From positions 1 to 20,886 of the forward strand of contig JAQGMT010000370.1 of assembly GCA_028292185.1 (NCBI GenBank): DNA of 20,886 nucleotides, read 5' to 3'. A program made the position numbers and the translations under genes. The notes under the pieces were generated by a model that was not told the origin of the DNA, did not search any database, and was given only the letters and a program-made list of their open reading frames with translations. Source of the stretch: Ramlibacter sp. (GTDB lineage: Bacteria; Pseudomonadota; Gammaproteobacteria; Burkholderiales; Burkholderiaceae_C). Positions 1-7,922 of this stretch are shown here, one piece after another (within the stretch, counting starts at the first letter, position 1; the number at the start of each line of letters is the position of its first letter).

Positions 1-551
1 GCCTGGTGCAAAAACTGATCAAGGCCCAGCGCCGCCGCGAGCGTACCGGCCGCGATGGCGCTGTGCTGGCGGTGCTGGTGTTCGACCTGGACCGCATCGC
101 CGCGCAGGTCGGCACCGCCGGCGTGAATGAGATGTTCATCTGTATCGCCAGCCGCATCCAGCGCCAGGTGGGCGTGGTCAATCCGGTCTGCCGGTACTAC
201 GAACGCTGCTTCGTGTCGCTCGTGGAAAGCATACAGTCGCCCAGCTGGCTGCGCACCCTGGGCCTGAAAGTGGGCACCGCAGTGCGCCGGCCGATGCACG
301 TGATGGCGGCCACCGGTGAGCGCGTGGAAATCTGCGCCGACGTTGGCGTGGGGGTCGTGCATCTCTCGCGCGGCGCCGCCGCGGTGGAGGACATCCTGCA
401 CGAAGCCGAGCGAATGGCGCTGGCGGCGCGTGGCATGCGCTCCCGTGCCGCCATCCTCGATCCCGTCACGGGCCGCATCATGCCCGTCGAGCAAGCCGAC
501 CTGGGCCGGCGGCGCGGTGCTCACGCGCGGCTGGCCGCGCGGGCGCACTAG
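1..551 (+). CDS. GGDEF-like signalling protein, degenerate, C-terminal part only
   Basis: The reading frame is open to the left edge, so this is the C-terminal end of a longer protein; the GTG at position 6 lies inside the frame and is probably not the true start. The visible 180 or so residues follow a GGDEF (diguanylate cyclase) fold: a first strand ending in FDLDRIAAQ, where active enzymes have D-x-D-x-F, then a helix, then a strand pair with RYYERCFVSLVE where active enzymes have R-GGDEF-. A later strand, ADVGVGVVHL, matches the usual ASIGVA strand, and a closing helix resembles the A-x-x-ALY-AK end. The GG(D/E)EF motif is absent, so cyclic-di-GMP synthesis is not expected. The domain may bind a nucleotide or act only as a protein-contact module. 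The N-terminal sensor part lies outside the window. Fold assignment is by pattern, not by search. Confidence 0.6.
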   Translation, partial: LVQKLIKAQRRRERTGRDGAVLAVLVFDLDRIAAQVGTAGVNEMFICIASRIQRQVGVVNPVCRYYERCFVSLVESIQSPSWLRTLGLKVGTAVRRPMHVMAATGERVEICADVGVGVVHLSRGAAAVEDILHEAERMALAARGMRSRAAILDPVTGRIMPVEQADLGRRRGAHARLAARAH

Positions 552-591
552 AGCGCGCCGCCACGCCAGCGCATGGCGGCGCTGCCGCGTC

Positions 592-597
592 TACACT
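592..597 (+). promoter_or_regulatory. Possible -10 element for the DegS-like protease gene
   Basis: TACACT lies about 33 bases upstream of the ATG at 630 in the 78-base gap after the GGDEF-like gene. No convincing -35 hexamer is seen at the usual spacing. If transcription starts near 603-605, the more upstream in-frame ATG at 573 could not be used. This is a weak call based on one hexamer. Confidence 0.25.
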
Positions 598-629
598 TGC
601 GACAAGACAACTCTCGGGCGCCCACCCCC

Positions 630-1790
<1,161 letters not shown>

Positions 1791-1796
1791 GGCTGA

Positions 1797-1810
1797 CGCA
1801 CGTTAGTGCG
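1797..1810. other. Small inverted repeat between convergent genes, possible weak bidirectional terminator
   Basis: CGCAC-GTTA-GTGCG is a perfect 5-base stem with a 4-base loop. It spans the gap between the protease stop and the tatC stop and covers the tatC stop codon. There is no T-run on either side, so it is not a classical intrinsic terminator. Its position at the only convergent junction of the window is the sole reason to list it. Confidence 0.25.
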
Positions 1811-2600
1811 GGGACCCGTCCGCCGTCGCGGCGCCCTCTTCCGGCGCCTTGGTGTGCTTGATGAAAATCTGCGCCGCCCAGATGCCGGCTTCATAGAGCA
1901 GGCACATCGGCAAGGCCAGCGCGAGCTGCGACACCACGTCGGGCGGCGTGATGACCGCCGCGACCACAAAAGCCAGCACGATGAAGTACGCGCGGAATTT
2001 CTTGAGCTTGTCGACGCTGACGATGCCCATGCGTGCCAGCACCACCACCACCACCGGCACTTCGAAGGCCAGGCCGAACGCGATGAACATCGTCAGCACG
2101 AAGCTGAGATAGGCCTCGATATCCGGCGCGGCCGTGATGCTCTTGGGGGCGAAGCTCTGGATGAACTTGAAGACCTGGCCGAACACGAAGAAATAGCAAA
2201 ACGAGACGCCGATGAAGAACAGCAGCGTGCTCGACACCACCAGCGGCATCACCAGTTTCTTTTCGTGCGAGTACAAGCCCGGCGCGACGAAGGCCCACAC
2301 CTGGTACAGCACCACGGGCAGCGCGACCAGGAAAGCCGCCATCAAGAGGATTTTCAGCGGCACCAGGAACGGTGAAATCACCGACGTGGCGATCAGCGTC
2401 GCCCCCTTGGGCAAGTGCGCCACCAGCGGCGCCGCCAGGATGTCGTAAAGCGCGCCCGGGCCGGGGTACAGGAACAGGCAGGCGGCCACGATGCCGATGG
2501 CGATCATGGCCTTGATCAGCCGGTCGCGCAGCTCCACCAGGTGGGCGACGAAGGGCTGCTCGGTACCGGCGAGCTCGTCTTCTTGGGTCGGATCGGACAT
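1803..2600 (-). CDS. tatC: Sec-independent protein translocase subunit TatC
   Basis: TatC is the multi-pass inner-membrane subunit of the twin-arginine translocase, and it recognises the twin-arginine signal of folded proteins bound for the periplasm. The protein has 265 residues, near the family norm of about 250-260. The N-terminal FVAHLVELRDRL segment carries the conserved signal-binding Glu (Glu24), and VAPGLYSHEKK carries the second conserved acidic site (Glu113). About six hydrophobic segments follow the TatC pattern, including a loop with FVFGQVFKFIQSFAP and the late segment FGLAFEVPVVVVVL. The start is fixed by a TGATG overlap with tatB: the tatB stop shares one base with the tatC ATG, indicating coupled translation. 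The C-terminal tail after the last helix (HTKAPEEGAATADGSPH) is polar and probably cytoplasmic. It is the last gene of the long minus-strand run. Confidence 0.97.
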   Translation of the reverse strand: MSDPTQEDELAGTEQPFVAHLVELRDRLIKAMIAIGIVAACLFLYPGPGALYDILAAPLVAHLPKGATLIATSVISPFLVPLKILLMAAFLVALPVVLYQVWAFVAPGLYSHEKKLVMPLVVSSTLLFFIGVSFCYFFVFGQVFKFIQSFAPKSITAAPDIEAYLSFVLTMFIAFGLAFEVPVVVVVLARMGIVSVDKLKKFRAYFIVLAFVVAAVITPPDVVSQLALALPMCLLYEAGIWAAQIFIKHTKAPEEGAATADGSPH

Positions 2601-3070
2601 CAGTTGAATTTTTGCGGGCGAAAGCGCGCCACGCGCGCCGCACCCGAGAGCGCCTTGGTGCGAATGCCGTTACGCGCCTTGTACCAGCTGGGAGTGGCGC
2701 CCTGCTTCAAGCGCCACTTCTTCTTGGGGTGCCGGTATTCCGGATAGGACACGGGTATCTCGATCGGAGCCGCATGGTCGATGGCGAGGGTGCCGGTCGC
2801 GTCCTTGAATTCACGATCGATCTCGTTCACGGTGCCGTGGATCGAGCTCTCGACATCGCGCGCCGCCGTTTCCACCGTGTCCTTCATCTTCTTGAGTTCT
2901 TCGAGCTCGATGGAGCGGTTGACTTCGGCTTTCACGTCGGCCACATAACGCTGTGCCTTGCCCAGGAGCGTGCCGACCGTGCGGGCCACGCGCGGGAGCT
3001 TCTCCGGTCCGATGACGATCAGCGCCACGGCGCCGATCACCATCATCTTTTCTATGCCGAGATCGATCAT
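2600..3070 (-). CDS. tatB: Sec-independent protein translocase subunit TatB
   Basis: TatB sits with TatC and forms the receptor complex for twin-arginine signal peptides. The protein has 156 residues. It starts MIDLGIEKMM, followed by one short transmembrane helix (about 3-20), the conserved Gly-Pro hinge (Gly21-Pro22) and an amphipathic helix beginning EKLPRVARTVGTLLGKAQ. A long charged helical region (about 40-90) comes next, then a basic C-terminal tail ending RPQKFN. The acidic residue at position 8 is in the place typical of TatB. TatA is upstream (40-base gap) and tatC overlaps it downstream by one base. No clear Shine-Dalgarno is visible before the ATG, so initiation may depend on translation of tatA. 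Confidence 0.96.
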   Translation of the reverse strand: MIDLGIEKMMVIGAVALIVIGPEKLPRVARTVGTLLGKAQRYVADVKAEVNRSIELEELKKMKDTVETAARDVESSIHGTVNEIDREFKDATGTLAIDHAAPIEIPVSYPEYRHPKKKWRLKQGATPSWYKARNGIRTKALSGAARVARFRPQKFN

Positions 3071-3110
3071 GCTGGATTGACGCCGCGTCGCCCCGCGGCT
3101 GTACGGGAGA

Positions 3111-3356
3111 TCAAGACTTGTTCTTGGCTTCCACGTCGATCGTGGTCTTGTCCGCGCCCGGTTGGGCGGCCGTGACCTGGCTCTGCGCCGCCGGCGGCAC
3201 CGGGGTCTCGGCGGTCGAGCCTTCCTTGATGCCGTCCTTGAATCCCTTCACCGCGCCGCCGAGATCGGAGCCGATGTTCTTGAGCTTTTTGGTGCCGAAA
3301 ACAAGCACGATGATCAGCAACACGATCAACCAGTGCCAAATGGAAAACGAACCCAT
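3111..3356 (-). CDS. tatA: Sec-independent protein translocase subunit TatA
   Basis: TatA is the small subunit that polymerises to form the translocation path for folded proteins. The protein has 81 residues. The start MGSFSIWHWL carries a polar residue (His8) just before the single transmembrane helix (about 8-20), then the Phe20-Gly21 hinge, then the amphipathic helix KLKNIGSDLGGAVKGFKDGI. The tail is Ala/Pro/Gln-rich and likely unstructured. AGGAG lies 8 bases upstream of the ATG, one of the best ribosome binding sites in the window, and a possible -10 element lies just above it. TatA may therefore be expressed more strongly than the upstream his genes, which fits the known excess of TatA over TatB and TatC. 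Confidence 0.97.
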   Translation of the reverse strand: MGSFSIWHWLIVLLIIVLVFGTKKLKNIGSDLGGAVKGFKDGIKEGSTAETPVPPAAQSQVTAAQPGADKTTIDVEAKNKS

Positions 3357-3380
3357 GAATTTCTCCTGACAATTGGGTTG

Positions 3381-3386
3381 ATTCTA
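3381..3386 (-). promoter_or_regulatory. Possible -10 element for tatABC
   Basis: TAGAAT on the minus strand lies 24 bases upstream of the tatA ATG, within the 73-base gap between hinT and tatA. It would give a leader of roughly 18 bases that contains the AGGAG site. A TTGAAC further upstream is only 13 bases away, too close for a standard -35. The call rests on the hexamer, its position and the gap size. Confidence 0.35.
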
Positions 3387-3429
3387 GTCGCGCAGACTGG
3401 TTCAACCCGCGCGAAGACCTTGTGCCGGC

Positions 3430-3795
3430 TCAGCCTTTGAGCCAGGGGCGCGGACCGCCCAGCACGTGCATGTGCAGGTGATGCACCTCTTGCCCGCCGA
3501 TCGCGCCCGTGTTGATCACGAGCCGCCAGCCGCCTTCGGGATAAGGACTGCACCCTTCCTGCATCGCGAGCTTGGGCGCGAGCGCCAACATGCGCCCGAG
3601 CAGCTGTGCGTGCTCCGGCCCCACTTGCGCCATCGACGGGATGTGGCTCTTGGGGATCAGCAGGAAATGCACGGGCGCCCACGGGTGGATGTCGTGGAAG
3701 GCGAGCACCTCCTCGTCTTCATGGACCTTGCGCGAGGGTATCTTGCCCTGCACGATCTTGCAGAAGATGCAGTCTGGGTTGGCGGCGAAACTCAT
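3430..3795 (-). CDS. hinT: HinT-like HIT-family nucleoside phosphoramidase
   Basis: This is a histidine-triad hydrolase; bacterial HinT proteins hydrolyse purine nucleoside phosphoramidates and adenylated lysine-type compounds in the cytoplasm. The protein has 121 residues, a normal length. The triad reads His106-Leu-His108-Met-His110 in GQEVHHLHMHVLGG, with His108 the expected catalytic nucleophile. The N-terminal CIFCKIVQGKIPS is the usual HIT entry strand, here with Cys9 and Cys12 spaced as in zinc-binding family members. The core strand HFLLIPKSHIPS is also typical. It lies 19 bases downstream of the small membrane protein gene and follows hisE in transcription order. HIT genes are found near his genes in many proteobacteria, but no role in histidine synthesis is proven. 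The exact substrate is unknown. Confidence 0.92.
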   Translation of the reverse strand: MSFAANPDCIFCKIVQGKIPSRKVHEDEEVLAFHDIHPWAPVHFLLIPKSHIPSMAQVGPEHAQLLGRMLALAPKLAMQEGCSPYPEGGWRLVINTGAIGGQEVHHLHMHVLGGPRPWLKG

Positions 3796-3814
3796 GTTCA
3801 GCAGTTCAGATCAA

Positions 3815-4168
3815 TCACCGGGGCTGCCGGTTGTCGGCGAAGCGCAGCCAACCCCGGATGCAGCGGTACAGGTACCACAAGCCGATGATGGCGTAAGCGA
3901 TGGCGCCGGGCGCGATCAGCAACACCCACAAGGGACCGGTCACCACCAGCCACAGCACGGTCCACCAGAAAGTGGCGATCATGTAGCTGTGGTGGTTCAC
4001 GTAGAGCGGGTCGTGCTCGTCGGACCGTTTGATGTAATTGATGACGAGCGCGATCACCGCGAGGGTGCCCATGCTCGCCCACGCCACGGTGTGCAGCCCG
4101 TACAGGACGTGCATCACCGTGCGGTCGGCCGGCGTCTTGGCCTCGAAGCTTGCGAAATCGGTTTCCAC
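3815..4168 (-). CDS. Small three-helix membrane protein, DUF4870-like
   Basis: The protein has 117 residues from a GTG start. I chose GTG at 4168-4166 because it sits 2 bases after the hisE stop, has AAGGAG about 10 bases upstream, and gives a hydrophilic N-terminus (VETDFASFEAKTPADRT) before the first helix. A longer frame upstream only re-reads hisE. Hydrophobic segments lie at about 19-45, 63-83 and 85-105, the last ending in LYRCIRGWLRFADNRQP. This pattern, a short polar start followed by a helix, a charged loop (KRSDEHDPLYVNHHS) and a helical pair, resembles DUF4870-type proteins of unknown function. It lies between hisE and hinT in the same transcription unit. No enzymatic motif is visible. 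It is probably an inner-membrane protein; I do not assign a function. Confidence 0.8.
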   Translation of the reverse strand: METDFASFEAKTPADRTVMHVLYGLHTVAWASMGTLAVIALVINYIKRSDEHDPLYVNHHSYMIATFWWTVLWLVVTGPLWVLLIAPGAIAYAIIGLWYLYRCIRGWLRFADNRQPR

Positions 4169-4170
4169 GA

Positions 4171-4560
4171 TCAGCTTTCTCCTTCGCGCCGCCGGGCTTT
4201 GCGCAACGACTTTTCCTCGATGCCGCTGGTGCCGGCGCGCCGGTCGAGTTCGCCGATCACATCCGCCGGCGCAAGGTCGTAATAAGACAAGGCGATCATC
4301 GTGTGGAACCACAAATCGGCGACTTCGGCCACGATGCGCTGCCGGTCGGCGCCGTGGTCCGCGTCCTTCGCGGCCATCACGACTTCGGTCGCCTCCTCGC
4401 CGATCTTCTTGAGGAAGGCGTCGGGGCCCTGGTGCAGCAAGCGCGCCACGTAGCTGGTCTGCGGGTCGCCGCCTTTGGCGGCCTTGCGGCTGTCGATGAC
4501 CGTGGCCAGATCCGCCAGCACGCCCTCGAGGTGCCGCGGCGGGGAAGCGTCGGTGCTCAT
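4171..4560 (-). CDS. hisE: Phosphoribosyl-ATP pyrophosphohydrolase HisE
   Basis: HisE carries out the second step of histidine synthesis, hydrolysing phosphoribosyl-ATP to phosphoribosyl-AMP and pyrophosphate. The protein has 129 residues and is all-helical, of the MazG-like fold. The metal-binding acidic residues are visible as KKIGEEATEVV (Glu55, Glu56, Glu59) and VAEVADLWFH (Glu79, Asp82). The segment GGDPQTSYVARLLHQGPDAFLKK is the standard HisE N-terminal region. HisE is encoded separately from HisI, unlike the fused HisIE of enterobacteria. The ATG overlaps the hisI stop as ATGA. The stop lies 2 bases before the GTG of the small membrane protein gene. The C-terminal end has a basic tail (RKARRREGES). 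Confidence 0.96.
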   Translation of the reverse strand: MSTDASPPRHLEGVLADLATVIDSRKAAKGGDPQTSYVARLLHQGPDAFLKKIGEEATEVVMAAKDADHGADRQRIVAEVADLWFHTMIALSYYDLAPADVIGELDRRAGTSGIEEKSLRKARRREGES

Positions 4561-4955
4561 GCGGACCCCTGGTAGATGGATTGCGGATCTTTCAACACCG
4601 GCTCCGCGGCCTGCCAGGCACCGTCGCGGTACAGCTGGAAAAAACAGCTGTGGCGGCCGGTGTGGCAGGCGATGGACGGATCGTGGCCGAGCTGCGTGAC
4701 CTTCAGCAGCAGGACGTCGTTATCGCAATCCATGCGGATTTCGTGCACTTGCTGCACATGACCCGACTCTTCTCCCTTGAACCACAACTTCCCGCGCGAG
4801 CGGCTGTAGTACACGGCGCGTCCCAGCTCGGCTGTTTGCTGCAGCGCCTCGCGGTCCATCCAGGCGAACATCAGCACGTCGTTGCTGCCGACTTCCTGCG
4901 CGATCACGGGCACCAGCCCCTGCGCATCCCACTTGACCTGGTTGAGCCAATCCAT
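4557..4955 (-). CDS. hisI: Phosphoribosyl-AMP cyclohydrolase HisI
   Basis: HisI opens the adenine ring of phosphoribosyl-AMP to give ProFAR, the third step of histidine synthesis. The protein has 132 residues, the length of the monofunctional enzyme. The metal sites are visible: the magnesium-type acidic cluster Asp76, Asp78 and Asp80 in RMDCDNDVLL, and zinc-type cysteines Cys77, Cys97 and Cys104 in MDCDN and ACHTGRHSCFF. The LMFAWMDREALQQT helix and the YYSRSRGKLWFKGEESGH stretch are family hallmarks. The ribosome binding site is poor (AAGAG close to the ATG). A 60-base gap with a small hairpin separates it from hisF, and the stop overlaps hisE. Confidence 0.97.
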   Translation of the reverse strand: MDWLNQVKWDAQGLVPVIAQEVGSNDVLMFAWMDREALQQTAELGRAVYYSRSRGKLWFKGEESGHVQQVHEIRMDCDNDVLLLKVTQLGHDPSIACHTGRHSCFFQLYRDGAWQAAEPVLKDPQSIYQGSA

Positions 4956-4988
4956 GGCTCTTATTGTGACGGATGCCGGCCGCAGGGC

Positions 4989-5003
4989 GGCCCATGGCGG
5001 GCC
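4989..5003 (-). other. Short hairpin in the hisF-hisI gap
   Basis: GGCCC-ATGGC-GGGCC is a perfect 5-base stem with a 5-base loop, inside the 60-base gap between the hisF stop and the hisI ATG. It has no following T-run. It could stabilise mRNA ends or modestly reduce read-through. In GC-rich DNA such a short stem may also be chance. Confidence 0.25.
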
Positions 5004-5015
5004 AAGCCCACAAAC

Positions 5016-5795
5016 TCAGAGGCGTACCGGGATTCCGCGCTCGGCCATCCTGGCCTTCGCCTGGGCCACCGTGTATTCGCCGTAGTGAAAGATGCTGGCA
5101 GCCAGCACGGCGTCGGCGCCGCCCTGCTGGATGCCGTCGGCCAGGTGGTCGAGGTTGCCGACGCCGCCGGAGGCGATAACCGGCACGCTGACGGCGTCGC
5201 TCACCGCACGGGTCAGCGCGAGATCGAAGCCGGACTTGGTGCCGTCGCGGTCCATGCTGGTCAGCAGGATTTCGCCCGCGCCGCGCCGCGCCATGTCGGC
5301 AGCCCACTGCACCGCGTCCAGGCCGGTGTTGCGGCGCCCGCCATGGCTGTACACGTCCCAGCCCGCCCCGCGCGCCTGCGCTTCCTCGTCACTGCGGCGC
5401 TTGGCATCGATGGCCACCACGATGCACTGCGCGCCGTATTTGTCGGATGCGGCTGAAATGACTTCGGGGTTGGCGATGGCCGCGGAATTGAAACTGGTCT
5501 TGTCGGCGCCGGCATTGAGCAAGCGCCGAACGTCTTCGACGGTGCGCACCCCGCCGCCGACGGTGAGCGGAATGAACACCTGCGAAGCGACGGCTTCGAT
5601 CATGTGCAGGATCAGGTCGCGCTCGTCGCTGGTGGCGGTGATATCGAGAAAAGTGAGTTCATCGGCGCCCTGGTCGTTGTAGCGGGCGGCGATTTCCACC
5701 GGGTCACCGGCATCGCGCAAGGACATGAAGTTGACGCCCTTGACCACGCGTCCGCCTGTGACGTCGAGGCAGGGGATGATTCGCTTGGCGAGCAC
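5016..5795 (-). CDS. hisF: Imidazole glycerol phosphate synthase cyclase subunit HisF
   Basis: HisF takes PRFAR and ammonia supplied by HisH and makes imidazole glycerol phosphate and AICAR. The protein has 259 residues in a (beta/alpha)8 barrel. I chose the GTG at 5795-5793 because it places LAKRIIPCLDV right at the N-terminus as in the family, puts the catalytic Asp at position 11 and the second at position 130 (VVAIDAKRR), and leaves 8 bases after the hisA stop. The frame runs on upstream, but only as an overlap with hisA. Phosphate-binding glycines appear in TVGGGVRT (about 78-85) and VIASGGVGN. The ribosome binding site is weak (AGGT about 8 bases upstream), so translation probably depends on hisA. 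Confidence 0.97.
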   Translation of the reverse strand: MLAKRIIPCLDVTGGRVVKGVNFMSLRDAGDPVEIAARYNDQGADELTFLDITATSDERDLILHMIEAVASQVFIPLTVGGGVRTVEDVRRLLNAGADKTSFNSAAIANPEVISAASDKYGAQCIVVAIDAKRRSDEEAQARGAGWDVYSHGGRRNTGLDAVQWAADMARRGAGEILLTSMDRDGTKSGFDLALTRAVSDAVSVPVIASGGVGNLDHLADGIQQGGADAVLAASIFHYGEYTVAQAKARMAERGIPVRL

Positions 5796-5803
5796 GCGGC
5801 GAC

Positions 5804-6544
5804 CTAGCTGCCCAATTCGTCGGCCTTGGCCTGCGCTTTGACGAAATCGAGATCGCCGGAGTAGATGGCGCGGCCGCAGATCACGGCCTCGATGCCTTCG
5901 TCCTCCACGGCGCAAAGCTTTTCGATGTCGCTGATGCCGGACAGGCCGCCCGAAGCGATCACCGGGATGTGCAGGGCCTGCGCCAGTTTGACCGTGGCCT
6001 CGACGTTGATTCCGGTGAGCATGCCGTCGCGGCCGATGTCGGTGTAAACGATGGACTCGACGCCCCAGTCCTCGAACTTGCGCGCCAGGTCCACCACCTC
6101 GTGGCCGGTCAACTTGCTCCAGCCGTCGGTGGCGACCTTGCCGTCCTTGGCGTCCAGGCCGACGATGATGTGCCCGCCGAACGCGCTGCAGGCGTCCTTC
6201 AGGAAGCCCGGGTTCTTGACCGCGGCGGTCCCGATGATCACGTAGCGCAAGCCGCCGTCGATGTATTTCTCAATCGTGTCGAGGTCACGAATGCCGCCCC
6301 CCAGCTGAACCGGGATATCGTCGCCCACGGCCTTGAGGATGGACTTGATGGCCGCGATATTCTGCGGCTTGCCGGCGAAGGCGCCGTTCAGGTCCACCAG
6401 GTGCAGGCGCCGCGCGCCCTTCTTCAGCCAGCTGCGCGCCATTTCCGCCGGGTCCTCGCCAAACGTGGTCGCTTGGTCCATGTCGCCTTGCTTCAGGCGA
6501 ACGCAGTGGCCGTCTTTGATGTCAATCGCAGGAATGAGGAGCAT
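5804..6544 (-). CDS. hisA: ProFAR isomerase HisA
   Basis: HisA is 1-(5-phosphoribosyl)-5-[(5-phosphoribosylamino)methylideneamino]imidazole-4-carboxamide isomerase, the fourth step of histidine synthesis. The protein has 246 residues in a (beta/alpha)8 barrel related to HisF. The catalytic pair is Asp8 (LLIPAIDIKDG) and Asp131 (IIVGLDAKDG). Two phosphate sites are visible as QLGGGIRD (about 80-87) and VIASGGLSG. It sits between hisH (51-base gap) and hisF (8-base gap). No Shine-Dalgarno is evident before the ATG. The gap to hisH holds no other feature I can support. Confidence 0.97.
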   Translation of the reverse strand: MLLIPAIDIKDGHCVRLKQGDMDQATTFGEDPAEMARSWLKKGARRLHLVDLNGAFAGKPQNIAAIKSILKAVGDDIPVQLGGGIRDLDTIEKYIDGGLRYVIIGTAAVKNPGFLKDACSAFGGHIIVGLDAKDGKVATDGWSKLTGHEVVDLARKFEDWGVESIVYTDIGRDGMLTGINVEATVKLAQALHIPVIASGGLSGISDIEKLCAVEDEGIEAVICGRAIYSGDLDFVKAQAKADELGS

Positions 6545-6595
6545 GGGGCAGGAGCGTGAGGCACGCCGGGGAGCGTAGGTGCTCGTCCCTGGGCT

Positions 6596-7240
6596 TCACG
6601 GGGTCCATTGAAGGAAGTTGCGATAAAGGGCGAGGCCTTGGTCTGCGCTTTTCTCGGGGTGGAACTGGGTGGCAAAAATATTATCGCGTGCAATCGCGGC
6701 GGTAAAGCGACTCCCGTAGTCGGCTTCGCCTGCGCTGTGGCGCGCATCCGACGGGTGGGCGTAGAAGCTGTGGACGAAATAGAAGTAGCTGGCATCCGGG
6801 ACCCCCTGCCAAATGGCATGAGGTTGCGTCTGCAACACCTGGTTCCAGCCCATTTGCGGCACCTTGAAACGGCTTCCATCGGCCTGCAGGCGGCCGGCCA
6901 GCTCGAACTTCAGGACTTCGCCGTGAATCAGCCCCAGGCCCTCGGAGGGGCCTTCTTCGCTGCGATCGAGCAGCATCTGCATGCCCACGCAGACCCCGAA
7001 CAGCGGTTTGCTGGCCGCCGCCTCCAGCACCGATTCCCTCAGCCCCGAGTCCCGCAGCTCGCGCATGCAGTCGGGCATGGCGCCCTGCCCGGGCAGCACC
7101 ACCCGCTCGGCGCCGCGCACCACTTCGGGCCGGGAAGTGACCACCACCTCGAAGCCGGCGTCCTTGGCCACATGCATCACGGCCTGGGCCACCGAACGCA
7201 GGTTGCCCATGCCGTAATCGACCACTGCCACTGTTTTCAT
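6596..7240 (-). CDS. hisH: Imidazole glycerol phosphate synthase glutaminase subunit HisH
   Basis: HisH is a class I glutamine amidotransferase that releases ammonia from glutamine and channels it to HisF. The protein has 214 residues from the ATG at 7240, which yields the normal start MKTVAVVDYGMGN. Upstream in-frame codons overlap hisB and were rejected. The triad is visible: Cys84 in LFGVCVGMQML, and His194 and Glu196 in TQFHPEKS. The oxyanion-strand region PGQGAMPDCM is also typical. A 46-base gap separates it from hisB. The partner hisF is encoded two genes downstream, with hisA between, the standard H-A-F order. Confidence 0.97.
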   Translation of the reverse strand: MKTVAVVDYGMGNLRSVAQAVMHVAKDAGFEVVVTSRPEVVRGAERVVLPGQGAMPDCMRELRDSGLRESVLEAAASKPLFGVCVGMQMLLDRSEEGPSEGLGLIHGEVLKFELAGRLQADGSRFKVPQMGWNQVLQTQPHAIWQGVPDASYFYFVHSFYAHPSDARHSAGEADYGSRFTAAIARDNIFATQFHPEKSADQGLALYRNFLQWTP

Positions 7241-7286
7241 GGATGTCCGGTGCGAGTCCTGGCCAGGCAGGCGCCCCACGCAAGGG

Positions 7287-7922
7287 TCAGAGGGACCCCT
7301 TGGTGGAAGGGACGCTGCCGGCGCTGCGCGGGTCGAGCTCCAGCGCCATGCGCAGTGCCCGCGCAAACGCCTTGAACACCGTCTCACACTGATGGTGCGC
7401 GTTCTCGCCGCGCAGGTTGTCGATGTGCAAGGTGACGAAAGCGTGGTTGGCGAAGCCCTGGAAAAATTCGTGCGCCAGCTGGCTGTCGAAGGTGCCGATC
7501 ATGCCGCTCTTGAAAGGCACGTTCATGACCAGCCCCGGCCGCCCCGAGAAATCGATCACCACGCGCGAAAGCGCCTCGTCCAGCGGCACATAGGCATGGC
7601 CGTAGCGCCGGATGCCTTTCTTGTCGCCCACCGCCTTGTAGATCGCCTGCCCGAGCGTGATGCCCACATCCTCCACGGTGTGATGGCCGTCGATGTGCAA
7701 GTCGCCCTGCGCCTCGATATCCAGGTCGATCAGGCCATGCCGGGCGATTTGGTCGAGCATGTGATCGAAAAAGCCGATTCCGGTGGACAGCTTGGCCTGC
7801 CCGGTGCCGTCCAGGTCCACCCGCGCGGTGATGCGGGTTTCGGCCGTGCTGCGCACCACCTCCGCCTGGCGGTGGCTGTTGGTGAGGCTTGAATTCGCGT
7901 CGGGGGCGGGGACAGTGGTCAT
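7287..7922 (-). CDS. hisB: Imidazoleglycerol-phosphate dehydratase HisB (monofunctional)
   Basis: HisB removes water from imidazole glycerol phosphate to give imidazole acetol phosphate. The protein has 211 residues from the ATG at 7922; a TTG two codons upstream is less likely because the ATG makes an ATGA overlap with the hisC stop. Manganese-binding motifs are visible as HHTVED (His80, His81, Glu84, Asp85) and AHHQCE near the C-terminus, with the FFDHML helix at about 51-56. The N-terminal histidinol-phosphatase domain of the enterobacterial bifunctional HisB is absent. The first 20 residues form a variable polar extension. Histidinol-phosphate must therefore be dephosphorylated by an enzyme encoded elsewhere. 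Confidence 0.97.
   Translation of the reverse strand: MTTVPAPDANSSLTNSHRQAEVVRSTAETRITARVDLDGTGQAKLSTGIGFFDHMLDQIARHGLIDLDIEAQGDLHIDGHHTVEDVGITLGQAIYKAVGDKKGIRRYGHAYVPLDEALSRVVIDFSGRPGLVMNVPFKSGMIGTFDSQLAHEFFQGFANHAFVTLHIDNLRGENAHHQCETVFKAFARALRMALELDPRSAGSVPSTKGSL

Noticed and set aside
573..629. Longer N-terminus for the DegS-like protease from the ATG at 573
   Set aside because: It adds 19 polar residues before the membrane anchor, has no ribosome binding site, and would be upstream of the possible promoter element.
1806..2375. Long + strand frames opposite tatC and many other genes, such as His-rich and Arg-rich proteins
   Set aside because: These are antisense shadows typical of high-GC DNA. 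They have low-complexity Arg/His/Gly composition, lack domains, and lie fully over well-supported genes.
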